This document shows, piece by piece, positions 52,623-60,749 of a stretch of DNA of 64,000 bases; the first letter of the stretch is position 1, and the number at the start of each line of letters is the position of its first letter. Made by a program: the position numbers and the translations under genes. The stretch spans positions 124,001 to 188,000 of the forward strand of contig CANFHA010000008.1 of the NCBI GenBank assembly GCA_947446645.1, read 5' to 3'. The notes below the pieces were generated by a model. That model was given only the letters and a program-made list of their open reading frames with translations. It made no database searches and had not been told where the DNA came from. Origin of the DNA: Chitinophagaceae bacterium (GTDB taxonomy: Bacteria > Bacteroidota > Bacteroidia > Chitinophagales > Chitinophagaceae).

Positions 52623-53777
52623 TTATCCTATCGCATGTTTCAGATCGTCAATAAGGTCATCTACATCCTCTATGCCTACACTCAGCCTTATCAGCGAATC
52701 TACTAATCCATTCTTCATGCGCTCTTCGCGTGGAATAGATGCGTGCGTCATAGTAGCCGGGTGACCGATAAGTGATTCTACACCGCCCAGTGATTCTGCC
52801 AGCGCAAACAGCTTGGTTGACTTCAGCACCTTTACTGCCTCGTCAATGCTGTCATTTTTCAGCGTAAAGGATATCATACCACCAAAGCCGCGCATCTGCT
52901 TTTTGGCAATATCGTGATTAGGATGATCTTCAAACCCAACCCAAAGTACCTTTCCAACTTTAGCGTGCGAGCGCAGGTATTTGGCTATCGCCTCACCGTT
53001 TTCGCAGTGGCGCTGCATGCGCACGTGCAGCGTCTTTATTCCGCGCAGCACCAGCCAGCAGTCATGCGGGCCGGGTACAGCGCCGCAGCTGTTTTGTATA
53101 AAGCGCAGGCGCTCTTCCAGCCCTGCATCATTCATCACCAGCGCACCATGCACTACATCGCTATGGCCACCCAGGTACTTGGTAGCAGAGTGCAGCACTA
53201 TAGTAGCACCCAGGTCCATAGGGTTTTGCAGGTAGGGCGATGCGAATGTATTATCGCATACAAGTATCAGGTCGTGCTTTTTAGCTATTACACCACAAGC
53301 TTCAATATCTATTACATTCAGCAGCGGATTAGTAGGCGTTTCTATCCATATCATTTTTGTGTTGCTGTTGATATGTTTAGTAATATCCTGCGCATCCTGC
53401 ATGCCTATAAAGTGGAACTTGATGCCATATGCCGCAAACACCTTGGTCATCACACGGTAAGTGCCGCCGTACAGGTCGTTAGATACTATAACCTCGTCGC
53501 CCGGCTTCAGTAGCTTTATTACCGCATCAGTTGCAGCCATGCCACTGCCGAAACTAAGACCATATTTAGCATTTTCAATTGCAGCAAGGGAAGACTGCAG
53601 TGCATCACGCGTGGGGTTCTGTGTGCGTGCATACTCATATCCCTTATGGTCGCCCGGGCCGGCCTGCACATAAGTAGAGGTCTGGTAGATCGGTGTCATG
53701 ATAGCTCCTGTAGTAGGATCCGGGCTCACACCGGCATGTATCATTTTAGTATTCAGCTTGTATTTCTTATTTGTCAT
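52623..53777 (-). CDS. metB: cystathionine gamma-synthase-like PLP enzyme
   Basis: A 384-residue trans-sulfuration enzyme. The PLP lysine lies in LHSATKYLGGHSDVVHGALV (about 195-214), and YEYARTQNPTRDALQSSLA (about 46-64) and GVESLIGHPATMTHASIP (about 334-351) are family motifs. Close relatives are cystathionine gamma-synthase, gamma-lyase and methionine gamma-lyase, and sequence alone does not fully separate them; the symbol is the most likely choice. It has a near-consensus promoter (53798-53829). Confidence 0.85.
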   Translation of the reverse strand: MTNKKYKLNTKMIHAGVSPDPTTGAIMTPIYQTSTYVQAGPGDHKGYEYARTQNPTRDALQSSLAAIENAKYGLSFGSGMAATDAVIKLLKPGDEVIVSNDLYGGTYRVMTKVFAAYGIKFHFIGMQDAQDITKHINSNTKMIWIETPTNPLLNVIDIEACGVIAKKHDLILVCDNTFASPYLQNPMDLGATIVLHSATKYLGGHSDVVHGALVMNDAGLEERLRFIQNSCGAVPGPHDCWLVLRGIKTLHVRMQRHCENGEAIAKYLRSHAKVGKVLWVGFEDHPNHDIAKKQMRGFGGMISFTLKNDSIDEAVKVLKSTKLFALAESLGGVESLIGHPATMTHASIPREERMKNGLVDSLIRLSVGIEDVDDLIDDLKHAIG

Positions 53778-53797
53778 TATTTTTCGCTTTGCAGGTG

Positions 53798-53829
53798 CAA
53801 AGGTATTGGTTTACCCGCTAAGGCACAAA
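53798..53829 (-). promoter_or_regulatory. promoter of metB
   Basis: On the minus strand TTTG (53829-53826), a 20-nt spacer and TACCTTTG (53805-53798) fit the Bacteroidota consensus in both boxes. The start codon is about 20 nt further on. Confidence 0.65.
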
Positions 53830-53839
53830 GCCTAAAGTA

Positions 53840-55711
53840 TTAATCGGCAAGTACCGCGTCCTTACCCAGGTAGGTGCCGTATTGCTTCAGCGCCTTTCGC
53901 AGCCCCTTTCCCGTGTCATCAGGAATATTGAAATATTCAGTCTCTATAATTACGGTGTCTTTCTCTATCGTTCGCTTCCAGGTGCCCGCCACCCTGCCGT
54001 CCACCAATATTACCGGCCTGAATATGCCGTTCACAGTGATGGTGTTCCTGGTGTGTGCTGTTTCCAGCGATCCGGACCTGTCTTTATAGCTTACCAGAAA
54101 TTCGTCGTAGGCAGGTAAAAAATGAAAACTCGTGCTGGCAGCTTTAGCCGCCTGTACATGGCTTCCAAACCAATAGGTTTTGCCGTCTATTTCCTCCGAA
54201 TCGAGAGCATCCTCGTTTGCCGCCAAAGCTGCCTTCGCCTCCGTTAGCGACATACCCGACCACCACGAAAAGTCATGCACCGTGGCAGGGCCATGACTGG
54301 TAAAATATCTCTTAGCCAGCAAAGCGGCGCCATCTTGTTTGCTCATGACTTTTGCCGGCGCTATTCTTTCCTCTATCAGGGCATAGGTTAGTTTCTTACC
54401 GCTCATTGCCCCGCTGCATACTATGCCATCCTGTTCTGCATTCATCATTATATGTGCGGCGCGCAGGTCGTTGGTGGCTATTTTTTTCTTGTTCAGCTCC
54501 TGCATTTGTAACTTTTCGCTGAGAAGAAGCATGTCAGTTCCGATCTTGACATCCAACACTTTTGCATATACCTGCGTAGTACTAAGCTTGGTATGCCCAA
54601 GCATGCGTGAAACTGTCTCAATAGGAACCCCATTGCTGAGTGTAATCGTAGTGGCGAATGTATGCCTGGCTAAGTGAGTAGTTAGGTTGTTTGAAATACT
54701 CGCCAGTTCTTGTAGGAGTTTCAAATTGTCATTCATCTTTTGGTTCGACAATACGGTGAAAAGGGCTAATTCAGACTTAGTCTCAGGGATGTATTTTTGG
54801 AGCAAAACTAACGCTGGCTGTAGCAATGGTATAGCAAAGGACACTTTAGTTTTCTGACGTACCATATGTATCCAATAGATTCCATTCTCCGCAACAGACA
54901 GATGCTTTTGCGCTAAAAGCTTAATGTCGCCGTACGACAAACCCGTGTAGCATTGCATCAGGAATACATCTCGAACCTGCTCTAGCACCAACCGCTGTAG
55001 TTCCAGTTTGCGCAGCATTTCAATCTCGGGGATTGTAAGTGCAACTTTGTTTACCGGTTCAAACTCAAGTGTATAAGTGGCTATGGGGTTTGCCTGTATG
55101 TAACCCAGCTTTATTGCGTAGTTGATAATCTTCTTTAGGCGCTGCAGCTGCTTGTTTGCTCCGTTGGTATGACACTTTTTCTTTGTTGTTAGGTAGGTAA
55201 AGAAGGACTCGCAAAACTTGTAGTTGACCAGTCCCAGGGATAAGTCTGGTTTGCCATAGTATGCGGGTATGAACTCGGTAAGATAAATAAGGGTGGTCTT
55301 ATAGTTCTTGTAGCTTCCTGGACTGTACTTTATACCAAGCATACTTTTGAAATGATCGTTGTGTTCAGTAGCTACTGATAGTAGCGTATGGGTAGGTGTG
55401 CTGGGCTTTCCCAATACAAGAGACGTTATGGCATCCAGTGTTATTTCCTGCTGTGCGATATATAAGTTGGAATAAGCATTATTGATCTTGCTTTTGAATG
55501 CCTCCAGATGCTTGTTTATGGTGTTAGCGTCAGTTGTATTGATAACTGCACATTTATTTTCATCCCAATGACTGGGCTTTATGGCTTTACTTGTGGACAA
55601 TTCGGTTTTTTCTCGGCCAAGCCTGATACGAGCGTAGATTATAGCCATACCATCCTTCTGTGACCTGTTGGTTCGGAGGAATAGCTTGACAGAAAAGTGT
55701 ATACTTTTCAT
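53840..55711 (-). CDS. chimera: IntDOT-type tyrosine recombinase fused to the C-terminal part of an AlkZ-like winged-helix protein
   Basis: A 623-residue in-frame fusion. Residues 1 to about 405 are a whole Bacteroidota tyrosine integrase: arm-type N-terminus, SAM-like core-binding region, and catalytic domain with Ser259 in YTGLSYGD at the usual Arg-I place (as known in IntDOT), Lys286/288, His346 and Arg349 (HLARHTF), His373 (LGHT) and Tyr382. From about 412 (NDLRAAHIMMNAEQDGIVCSG) the sequence is the C-terminal two thirds of the winged-helix/AlkZ-like family, with RYFTSHGPATVHDFSWWSG (468-486) and YDEFLVSYKDR. The N-terminal roughly 150 residues of that family are missing. The two parts differ in base composition, the integrase being more AT-rich. 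It probably arose by integration into, or deletion next to, the winged-helix gene; activity is unknown. Confidence 0.88.
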   Translation of the reverse strand: MKSIHFSVKLFLRTNRSQKDGMAIIYARIRLGREKTELSTSKAIKPSHWDENKCAVINTTDANTINKHLEAFKSKINNAYSNLYIAQQEITLDAITSLVLGKPSTPTHTLLSVATEHNDHFKSMLGIKYSPGSYKNYKTTLIYLTEFIPAYYGKPDLSLGLVNYKFCESFFTYLTTKKKCHTNGANKQLQRLKKIINYAIKLGYIQANPIATYTLEFEPVNKVALTIPEIEMLRKLELQRLVLEQVRDVFLMQCYTGLSYGDIKLLAQKHLSVAENGIYWIHMVRQKTKVSFAIPLLQPALVLLQKYIPETKSELALFTVLSNQKMNDNLKLLQELASISNNLTTHLARHTFATTITLSNGVPIETVSRMLGHTKLSTTQVYAKVLDVKIGTDMLLLSEKLQMQELNKKKIATNDLRAAHIMMNAEQDGIVCSGAMSGKKLTYALIEERIAPAKVMSKQDGAALLAKRYFTSHGPATVHDFSWWSGMSLTEAKAALAANEDALDSEEIDGKTYWFGSHVQAAKAASTSFHFLPAYDEFLVSYKDRSGSLETAHTRNTITVNGIFRPVILVDGRVAGTWKRTIEKDTVIIETEYFNIPDDTGKGLRKALKQYGTYLGKDAVLAD

Positions 55712-55884
55712 ATCGTCGGATTTAGAGAAGTTAAAATGAAATGAATAATTAATATGTGGCGACGCAATTGTGCTCGTCTTGGCGACACAAACGGTGTTTT
55801 TGGGAGCGAAAGAGACTTATAATTTTTACAGACCCAGGGATGGGATTAATAGCCGTAATGCCTGCCAGTATAGCCTACAGGCAT

Positions 55885-55919
55885 AAAAAAGGCTCCATAG
55901 AACTAAATCTATGAAGCCT
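55885..55919 (-). terminator. intrinsic terminator of tRNA-Pro
   Basis: On the minus strand AGGCTTCATAG pairs with CTATGGAGCCT (with one mismatch) around an 8-nt loop, followed by TTTTTT. It begins 6 nt after the tRNA 3' end. Confidence 0.75.
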
Positions 55920-55924
55920 ATTTG

Positions 55925-55998
55925 TCGGGACGACAAGATTCGAACTTGCGACCCCATGACCCCCAGCCATGTGCGCTACCGGGCTGCGCTACGTCCCG
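55925..55998 (-). tRNA. tRNA-Pro (anticodon GGG)
   Basis: Reading leftward from 55998: acceptor CGGGACG / CGTCCCG (7 bp), D arm GCGC / GCGC, anticodon stem CATGG / TCATG with loop CTGGGGG, so the anticodon is GGG; T arm GCAAG / CTTGT with loop TTCGAAT; discriminator A. CCA is not encoded. All stems are intact and a promoter and a terminator flank it, so it should be functional. It lies between the integrase chimera and a decayed copy of itself. Confidence 0.93.
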
Positions 55999-56014
55999 CA
56001 CCCGTAAAGGAGGG

Positions 56015-56045
56015 CAAATATAATGTAAAAAGTGTTTAGGGCAAA
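56015..56045 (-). promoter_or_regulatory. promoter of tRNA-Pro
   Basis: On the minus strand TTTG (56045-56042), a 19-nt spacer and TATATTTG (56022-56015) match the Bacteroidota consensus in both boxes. The tRNA 5' end is 16 nt further on. Confidence 0.7.
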
Positions 56046-56055
56046 TCTATTGTTT
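56025..56055. repeat. 31-bp direct repeat, copy 1 (tRNA promoter region)
   Basis: The segment contains GGCAAATCTATTGTTT and matches 56162-56192 at 29 of 31 positions in the same direction. Copy 1 lies upstream of the intact tRNA and copy 2 upstream of the decayed one, so the tRNA and its upstream region were duplicated together. Confidence 0.8.
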
Positions 56056-56056
56056 G

Positions 56057-56129
56057 CATTGTACAGGAATTGAACTAGCGAACCAATGACCCGCCGCCAT
56101 GCGCCTCACCGCGGCGGAGCGATGTCCCG
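56057..56129 (-). pseudogene. decayed tRNA-Pro copy
   Basis: Reading leftward from 56129, CGGGACA, a GC-rich D-arm region, CATGG-CGGCGGG-TCATT at the anticodon arm and GTTCAATTC at the T loop align with the intact tRNA-Pro. The 3' acceptor strand (ACAATGC) no longer pairs with the 5' strand, and U33 and the GGG anticodon are lost. The matching -7 box has decayed (TCTAATTG against TATATTTG). It is therefore a pseudo-tRNA. Confidence 0.75.
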
Positions 56130-56161
56130 AAAATCCTCGGTAAGTGGTTGCAATTAGAACA

Positions 56162-56192
56162 GTAAAATGTGTTTAAGGCAAATCTATTGTTT
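56162..56192. repeat. 31-bp direct repeat, copy 2
   Basis: Differs from copy 1 at two positions (GTAAAAT for GTAAAAA, and TTTAAGG for TTTAGGG). It precedes the decayed tRNA in the same relative place. Confidence 0.8.
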
Positions 56193-56327
56193 AAAGTGCT
56201 TTTAGGCTTTCACTCCCCTATCCGTGGAAATACGCATAGAAAATTACCGGTAAGTACGCATTGTACGTCGTTGGCGATGGGGATAATTTTGCCAAAGTAG
56301 ATTCATCATAGCAAACCAACGAGGAGT

Positions 56328-57320
56328 ATGAAAAAATTAATAATTACAGCAGCTATGGCAGCAGCCATTATGGGCAGCAGGACAGCACAGGCACAGGGGG
56401 AAGCAGAGAAGAATGCAGAGGCACTGACTATAGGCGTGGGCGGCACCTTTGGCAAGCCAAAGATCCTCAACCACATGGAAAACCTGGCAATACCGCAGGT
56501 AACCATAAACTACAAGCTCACCACCACCGAAAGGGTAACCAGCAAGGACAAAGGCAGCGGGCAGATAGCCGGGGCTAAGATAACCGCCTACCTGGAAACC
56601 ACAGACGGCGAGCTCACCACCGCCGATTTCCAGGAGGTGAGCGACTACTTCTACTCCTACTTTCAGAAAGCACTAAAAGCCGGCGGTATAGATACCCTGG
56701 CCTGGAGCAAAATAATAGCCGAAGACTTTTATAAGGAAGCGGATGAGAAGAAGGCTGACGAAGACCAGGCGAAAAAGGGCGGCCAGGTGTGGGTGGCCAA
56801 TAATGCCAACAATGGTAACACTATATATGGTGGTAAAACGGGCTTCGCATTTGGTAAGGGAATGCGTGCGGTAAAGTTTGCCAAAGCGCTGGATGCACCT
56901 ACCGGCTACTTTTACCTCACCGTAGATTTTGCCGATGTGACCGTGGGCCTGGATATAAAGAGCAGCGAGCATAATGGTTGGTAGACCATTACCCGCACTA
57001 CCTCGTTCAAGTACGATGCCTATGTGAAGCCCAATATGAAAATAACGACGAATGAGCTGGGCCTGTCTATGATAGAAAATGGCAAGGGCGTTGTAGAGGT
57101 GATAACCCTGAGCCAGGAGCTGGAATCTAACGCGAGCTACAGCAATGCGGTGAACGAAGACCAGTCACGCATGAAGAATAATCCGTTCCGCTTTGCTAAA
57201 GAAATGAAGCCGGTAGTAATAGAAACCACAAAGGCACAATACAAAGCCGCAGCTAAGAAAGCACTGGAAAAATATGCAGATGCTTTTGTAGCCAAGGTGC
57301 AAATAATGAAGAAAGATTAA
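56328..57320 (+). pseudogene. secreted protein gene interrupted by one in-frame amber codon
   Basis: One reading frame of 330 sense codons runs from the ATG at 56328 to TAA at 57318-57320, broken only by TAG at 56982-56984 (after EHNGW). The first part (218 residues) has a signal peptide (MKKLIITAAMAAAIMGSRTAQA) and KITAYLETTDGELTTADFQEVSDYFYSYFQKAL; the second continues without a break (TITRTTSFKYDAYVKPNMKITTN ...) to AKVQIMKKD. Codon use is equally good on both sides, so the stop is recent, a sequencing error, or read through. The family is not recognised. A strong terminator follows the full-length end. Confidence 0.75.
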
Positions 57321-57340
57321 TTGCTTAATGCACTAAAACG

Positions 57341-57376
57341 GCAGCGGCGCAACCAAAAGGTTGCGCCGCTGCTTTT
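57341..57376. terminator. bidirectional intrinsic terminator
   Basis: GCAGCGGCGCAACC and GGTTGCGCCGCTGC pair perfectly over 14 bp around AAAA and are followed by TTTT. It lies 20 nt after the full-length end of the interrupted gene and serves the convergent DUF1569 gene too. Confidence 0.85.
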
Positions 57377-57392
57377 ATGAGTATCCAACCAT

Positions 57393-57851
57393 TTACACAC
57401 CAAACTGCGATAAGTGGTGATTGAGATGCTTGTAGAACATATTGTTCCATTCGGTAGTAGACAGCTTGCCAAAGGATAGCGACTCCTTGTTATGAAAATG
57501 AGTGCCGCCCAGCTGCTGGGTTCTTTTTATATAATTAATCAGGCGTTCCTTCTCGGTGTTGAACTCCTTCTCAGTAGTTATCAGGAAAGCCGGAGCGGTG
57601 CGGCTGTTGTGTTTATAGGGTTTTTCTCCCACTACTACACCCTTTATAAATGCTTTCAGTATAAACTTCATGAACCCCTTAGGTGCAGGATGATTATTGT
57701 CATATAGCATTTCATAAGTCACACAGCAGTGTGCCAGCATCTGGCCCACAGTCATCTTACCCCACTTGGGCTGGGTAGTGGGTGTCAGCTTGTTTATGCG
57801 GCCCACAACATCTGCTGCTACATTCGGATCAAAAATATTCGGTAATGGCAT
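57393..57851 (-). CDS. DUF1569 (DinB-like) protein
   Basis: A 152-residue four-helix protein of the DUF1569/DinB-like group. The putative metal-site histidines are in VGQMLAHCCVTYEML (about 36-50) and WNNMFYKHLNHHLSQFGV at the C-terminus (about 135-152). The function is unknown; the superfamily includes thiol-dependent transferases and DNA-damage-inducible proteins. It has no signal peptide. It is a single gene between a terminator and folE. Confidence 0.75.
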   Translation of the reverse strand: MPLPNIFDPNVAADVVGRINKLTPTTQPKWGKMTVGQMLAHCCVTYEMLYDNNHPAPKGFMKFILKAFIKGVVVGEKPYKHNSRTAPAFLITTEKEFNTEKERLINYIKRTQQLGGTHFHNKESLSFGKLSTTEWNNMFYKHLNHHLSQFGV

Positions 57852-57941
57852 TTGGCTCGTTTTTATGGTGGTGGTTCGGATATTAATGTGAAAACTGTTT
57901 TAATGAACCATACTAATAATGATGGTCCTGCGCTGTTTCTG

Positions 57942-58538
57942 TTAGCTCAGATCATGAGAAATGAGCTTCAGGAATTCTGCTCTTGTTTCGTTCTTCATGA
58001 ATTGGCCGCTGAATGCGGATGTGGTGGTAACGCTGTTCTGCTTTTGTACGCCACGCATCATCATGCACAGGTGCTGGGCTTCTATTACCACGCCTACGCC
58101 CAGTGGGTTAAGGGTTTCCTGTATCACATCCAGTATCTGGTGTGTCATCCGCTCCTGCACCTGCAGTCGACGACTGTAGCACTCCACCACATGTGCCAGC
58201 TTGCTAAGGCCCGTTATCACCCCATTGGGTATATAGGCTATATGCGCCTTACCGAAGAATGGCAGCATATGATGCTCGCACAGCGAATACAATTCTATAT
58301 TTTTCACCAGCACCATCTCGCTGTAAGACTCATGAAATTTTGCAGAGTTCAGTATGTCTGCCGCATTCATGTTATACCCCTGGGTTATGAACTGCATGGC
58401 TTTGGCCACACGCTCCGGTGTCTTCAGCAGGCCTTCGCGCTCCGGGTCTTCGCCCAGGTTTTGAAGAATAGAGGTGTACTGCTCTTTAAGAGAAGCCGTA
58501 ACATCCTCGTCGTATGATTCCTTCTTGTGGTAAGCCAC
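57942..58538 (-). CDS. folE: GTP cyclohydrolase I
   Basis: A 198-residue enzyme that opens GTP to dihydroneopterin triphosphate, the first step to folate and to queuosine. The zinc and active-site residues are in [24 protein letters not shown] (about 88-111) and [22 protein letters not shown] (about 153-174). The length is usual for a type IA enzyme. queD, which uses its product, lies 87 nt upstream in the same direction. A T-rich 7-bp array precedes the start by 7 nt. Confidence 0.95.
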   Translation of the reverse strand: MAYHKKESYDEDVTASLKEQYTSILQNLGEDPEREGLLKTPERVAKAMQFITQGYNMNAADILNSAKFHESYSEMVLVKNIELYSLCEHHMLPFFGKAHIAYIPNGVITGLSKLAHVVECYSRRLQVQERMTHQILDVIQETLNPLGVGVVIEAQHLCMMMRGVQKQNSVTTTSAFSGQFMKNETRAEFLKLISHDLS

Positions 58539-58545
58539 TTTCTTA

Positions 58546-58573
58546 AGTTAAAAGTGAAAAATTAAAAGTAATA
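58546..58573 (-). repeat. 7-bp-period array before folE
   Basis: AGTTAAA, AGTGAAA, AATTAAA and AGTAATA on the plus strand form a 28-bp tandem of 7-bp period. In the folE sense it is T-rich and ends 7 nt before the ATG. Confidence 0.65.
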
Positions 58574-58625
58574 ATTCCGGTGTTACATCAAATCTTCTTT
58601 CTCCGGCATAGGCCGGAACAGGTCT

Positions 58626-59039
58626 CTAGCCGAAATATTCTACGTAGATCTTGGGTGTTTCCACCAGCTTTACGCAGTGCAGTTGCGAACCGCCTACTTT
58701 GTCTATATGTGGTTTCAGCTCATTCCATATGCCCATTGCAAAGTTCTCTGCGCTGGTGAACTTACCTTTCATAAAATCCACGTCAAGGTTCAGGTTGCGG
58801 TGGTCTACCTTTTCCACTATTACGTCCTTTATCAGGTCGCCCAGGGTCTTTGCATTGAATATGAAGCCGGTTTCTGCATTTGGCTCACCCTTTACCGTCA
58901 CGTGCAGCTCATAGTTGTGCCCGTGCCAGTTAGCATTATTACATTTTCCGAATACTTCCAGGTTCTGCGCCTCGGTCCAGCTGGGATTGTGGAGGCGGTG
59001 TGCTGCATTAAAATTCTCTACACGAGTCAGGTATACCAT
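58626..59039 (-). CDS. queD: 6-carboxy-5,6,7,8-tetrahydropterin synthase
   Basis: A 137-residue T-fold enzyme that turns dihydroneopterin triphosphate into 6-carboxytetrahydropterin for queuosine synthesis. The zinc histidines are in FNAAHRLH (about 9-16) and NWHGHNYEL (about 38-46), the catalytic Cys in GKCNNAN (about 31-37), and a C-terminal Glu in KLVETPKIYVEYFG. It lies next to folE, whose product it uses. 6-pyruvoyltetrahydropterin synthase is the alternative name for close relatives. Confidence 0.9.
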   Translation of the reverse strand: MVYLTRVENFNAAHRLHNPSWTEAQNLEVFGKCNNANWHGHNYELHVTVKGEPNAETGFIFNAKTLGDLIKDVIVEKVDHRNLNLDVDFMKGKFTSAENFAMGIWNELKPHIDKVGGSQLHCVKLVETPKIYVEYFG

Positions 59040-59056
59040 TGTGCCTATTTAGGGTG

Positions 59057-59064
59057 CAAAATTA
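59057..59064 (-). promoter_or_regulatory. candidate -7 box before queD
   Basis: TAATTTTG on the minus strand fits TAnnTTTG, 17 nt before the ATG at 59039. A TTTG lies further upstream, at a 23-nt spacing that is longer than usual. Confidence 0.4.
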
Positions 59065-59196
59065 GGAAAGTTGTATCATATCTCTTGCAAAGGCGCAGAG
59101 ACGCAGTTTTACAGCTATCGCTTTTAAGGCCGCAAAGGCATTATTGTACGTCATTGTATGGAAACTGCTTACTTTTAAGGCAACATAATTCCCATT

Positions 59197-59853
59197 ATGA
59201 ACATACTGATAGTTGCCGCCACAGTTGCGGAGATAGCCCCGCTGAATGCCTATTTCCAAAGTGCAAAATTGCCCGGTACACTTACCGGCGGCGTGCTGAT
59301 AACAGGAGTGGGCATGATGAGCAGCACCTACGAGCTTACCCGTCACCTGGAGTCCAATGTATACGACCTGGTGCTGCAGGTAGGCGTAGCGGGCAGCTAT
59401 GTAAATACCCTGAAAACCGGTGAAGTAGTATTTGTGACCAGCGACCAGTACGGCGACCTGGGTGCTGAAGACCATGATAAATACCTGGATATCTTTGAAA
59501 TGGGTTTTGTAAACCCGAACGTACCACCCTTCATTGCCGGAAAGCTGTTGACGCCACTGCTGCCGGTGCACAACAAGATAAAGCTGCCGCAAGTGAGCGG
59601 GCTCACCGTAAATACAGTAACCGGTAGTGAGCGCACGGTGGCCATGCGCAAGGAAAAATTTCATTGCGACCTGGAGAGTATGGAAGGTGCCGCGCTGCAT
59701 TATGTGTGCCTGCGGGAAAAGGTGCCATTTGCCCAGGTGAGAGCTATATCCAACTATGTGACACCGCGCGATAGAAGCCAGTGGCAAATGAAGGATGCCA
59801 TTATAAACTTAAACAAATGGCTTATAGAATTTATTAACCTGCTGGCTTATTAA
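59197..59853 (+). CDS. mqnB: futalosine hydrolase
   Basis: A 218-residue nucleosidase that releases hypoxanthine from futalosine in the alternative menaquinone pathway. Nucleoside-phosphorylase-like features are ILIVAATVAEIAPLNAYF (about 3-20), VLQVGVAGSY (about 66-75) and the ribose-binding ESMEGAALHYVC (about 162-173). It lies 68 nt before mqnD, another gene of the pathway, which supports the specific name over a general nucleosidase. Confidence 0.9.
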   Translation: MNILIVAATVAEIAPLNAYFQSAKLPGTLTGGVLITGVGMMSSTYELTRHLESNVYDLVLQVGVAGSYVNTLKTGEVVFVTSDQYGDLGAEDHDKYLDIFEMGFVNPNVPPFIAGKLLTPLLPVHNKIKLPQVSGLTVNTVTGSERTVAMRKEKFHCDLESMEGAALHYVCLREKVPFAQVRAISNYVTPRDRSQWQMKDAIINLNKWLIEFINLLAY

Positions 59854-59861
59854 ATGCCCGC

Positions 59862-59869
59862 TACCTTTG
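59862..59869 (+). promoter_or_regulatory. candidate -7 box between mqnB and mqnD
   Basis: TACCTTTG fits TAnnTTTG just after the mqnB stop and 52 nt before the mqnD ATG. No good TTTG is seen upstream at 19-20 nt. It would give mqnD a separate promoter. Confidence 0.4.
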
Positions 59870-59901
59870 CACTCAGCGCCGCAATAATGAACATTTTGTG
59901 G

Positions 59902-59921
59902 TTTTAACTTTTGGCTTTTCA
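59902..59921 (+). repeat. 7-bp-period array before mqnD
   Basis: TTTTAAC, TTTTGGC and TTTTCA(A) in tandem run directly into the ATG at 59922, T-rich in the gene sense. With the array at 60750-60777 it brackets mqnD. Confidence 0.65.
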
Positions 59922-60749
59922 ATGAAACTTACTCTCGGCTTTAGTCCTTGCCCAAACGATACTTTTATATTTGATGCCATGGTAAATGGCAAGATAGATA
60001 CCATGGGCCTCACCTTCGACTTTGTAATGGAAGATGTGGCTACCCTGAACCAGTGGGCAGAGCAGGGCAAACTGGATATTACTAAGCTCAGCTACAGCAG
60101 CTTTCTGCATACGGTGCACAACTATGCGCTGCTGCATAGTGGCAGTGCGCTGGGCGAGGGCGTAGGCCCGCTGCTGATAGCGAATGAGCAGCTGGATATG
60201 AATAAAAGTGATTCCTTCAAGATAGCTATACCGGGCTTTAACACCACGGCCAACCTGCTGCTATCACTGGCATACCCACAGGCCAGGAACAAAACCGAAC
60301 TGGTATTCAGCGAAATAGAGGCAGCAGTGCTGAGCGGTGAATATGATGCAGGCCTTATCATACATGAGAGCCGGTTTACCTACCAGAAAAAAGGCCTGAA
60401 GAAGCTGGTGGACCTGGGCGACTGGTGGGAAAAAGAAACCAATGCTGCCATACCACTGGGTGGTATAGTAATGCGCCGCAGCCTGGGCAAGGAGCTGTGC
60501 ACTCCGGTAGACAAGATCATAAAGGCCAGCCTGGCTTACTCCTGGCAATACTACCCTTCGCTTGCGCCCTTTATTACAGAAAATGCACAGGAAATGGAAG
60601 AAGATGTAATGCGCCAGCACATAAACCTGTACGTAAACAGCTACTCTACCGATCTGGGAGAGAAAGGACGAAACGCTATAAGCACGCTCTTCAACAAAGC
60701 AAAGGCTGGCGGGCTTATCAGCGGGGAATTGCCAGGAATATTTTATTAA
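59922..60749 (+). CDS. mqnD: 1,4-dihydroxy-6-naphthoate synthase
   Basis: A 275-residue enzyme that converts cyclic dehypoxanthine futalosine to 1,4-dihydroxy-6-naphthoate, giving the naphthoquinone ring of menaquinone. Family signatures are LGFSPCPNDTFIFDAMVNGK (about 5-24), LSYSSFLHTVHNYALLHSGSALGEGVGPLL (about 56-85) and GLIIHESRFTYQKKGL (about 143-158). The ATG at 59922 gives the family N-terminus MKLTLGFSPCPN; a GTG eight codons upstream is less likely. Menaquinone is the expected electron acceptor for the complex I encoded at the left of the window. Confidence 0.94.
   Translation: MKLTLGFSPCPNDTFIFDAMVNGKIDTMGLTFDFVMEDVATLNQWAEQGKLDITKLSYSSFLHTVHNYALLHSGSALGEGVGPLLIANEQLDMNKSDSFKIAIPGFNTTANLLLSLAYPQARNKTELVFSEIEAAVLSGEYDAGLIIHESRFTYQKKGLKKLVDLGDWWEKETNAAIPLGGIVMRRSLGKELCTPVDKIIKASLAYSWQYYPSLAPFITENAQEMEEDVMRQHINLYVNSYSTDLGEKGRNAISTLFNKAKAGGLISGELPGIFY

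Noticed and set aside
55859-55883. Inverted repeat TGCCTG...CAGGCA near the tRNA as an attachment site
   Set aside because: It is only 6-7 bp, has no matching copy at another junction of the integrase chimera, and lies beyond the tRNA terminator. I could not identify a true att pair.
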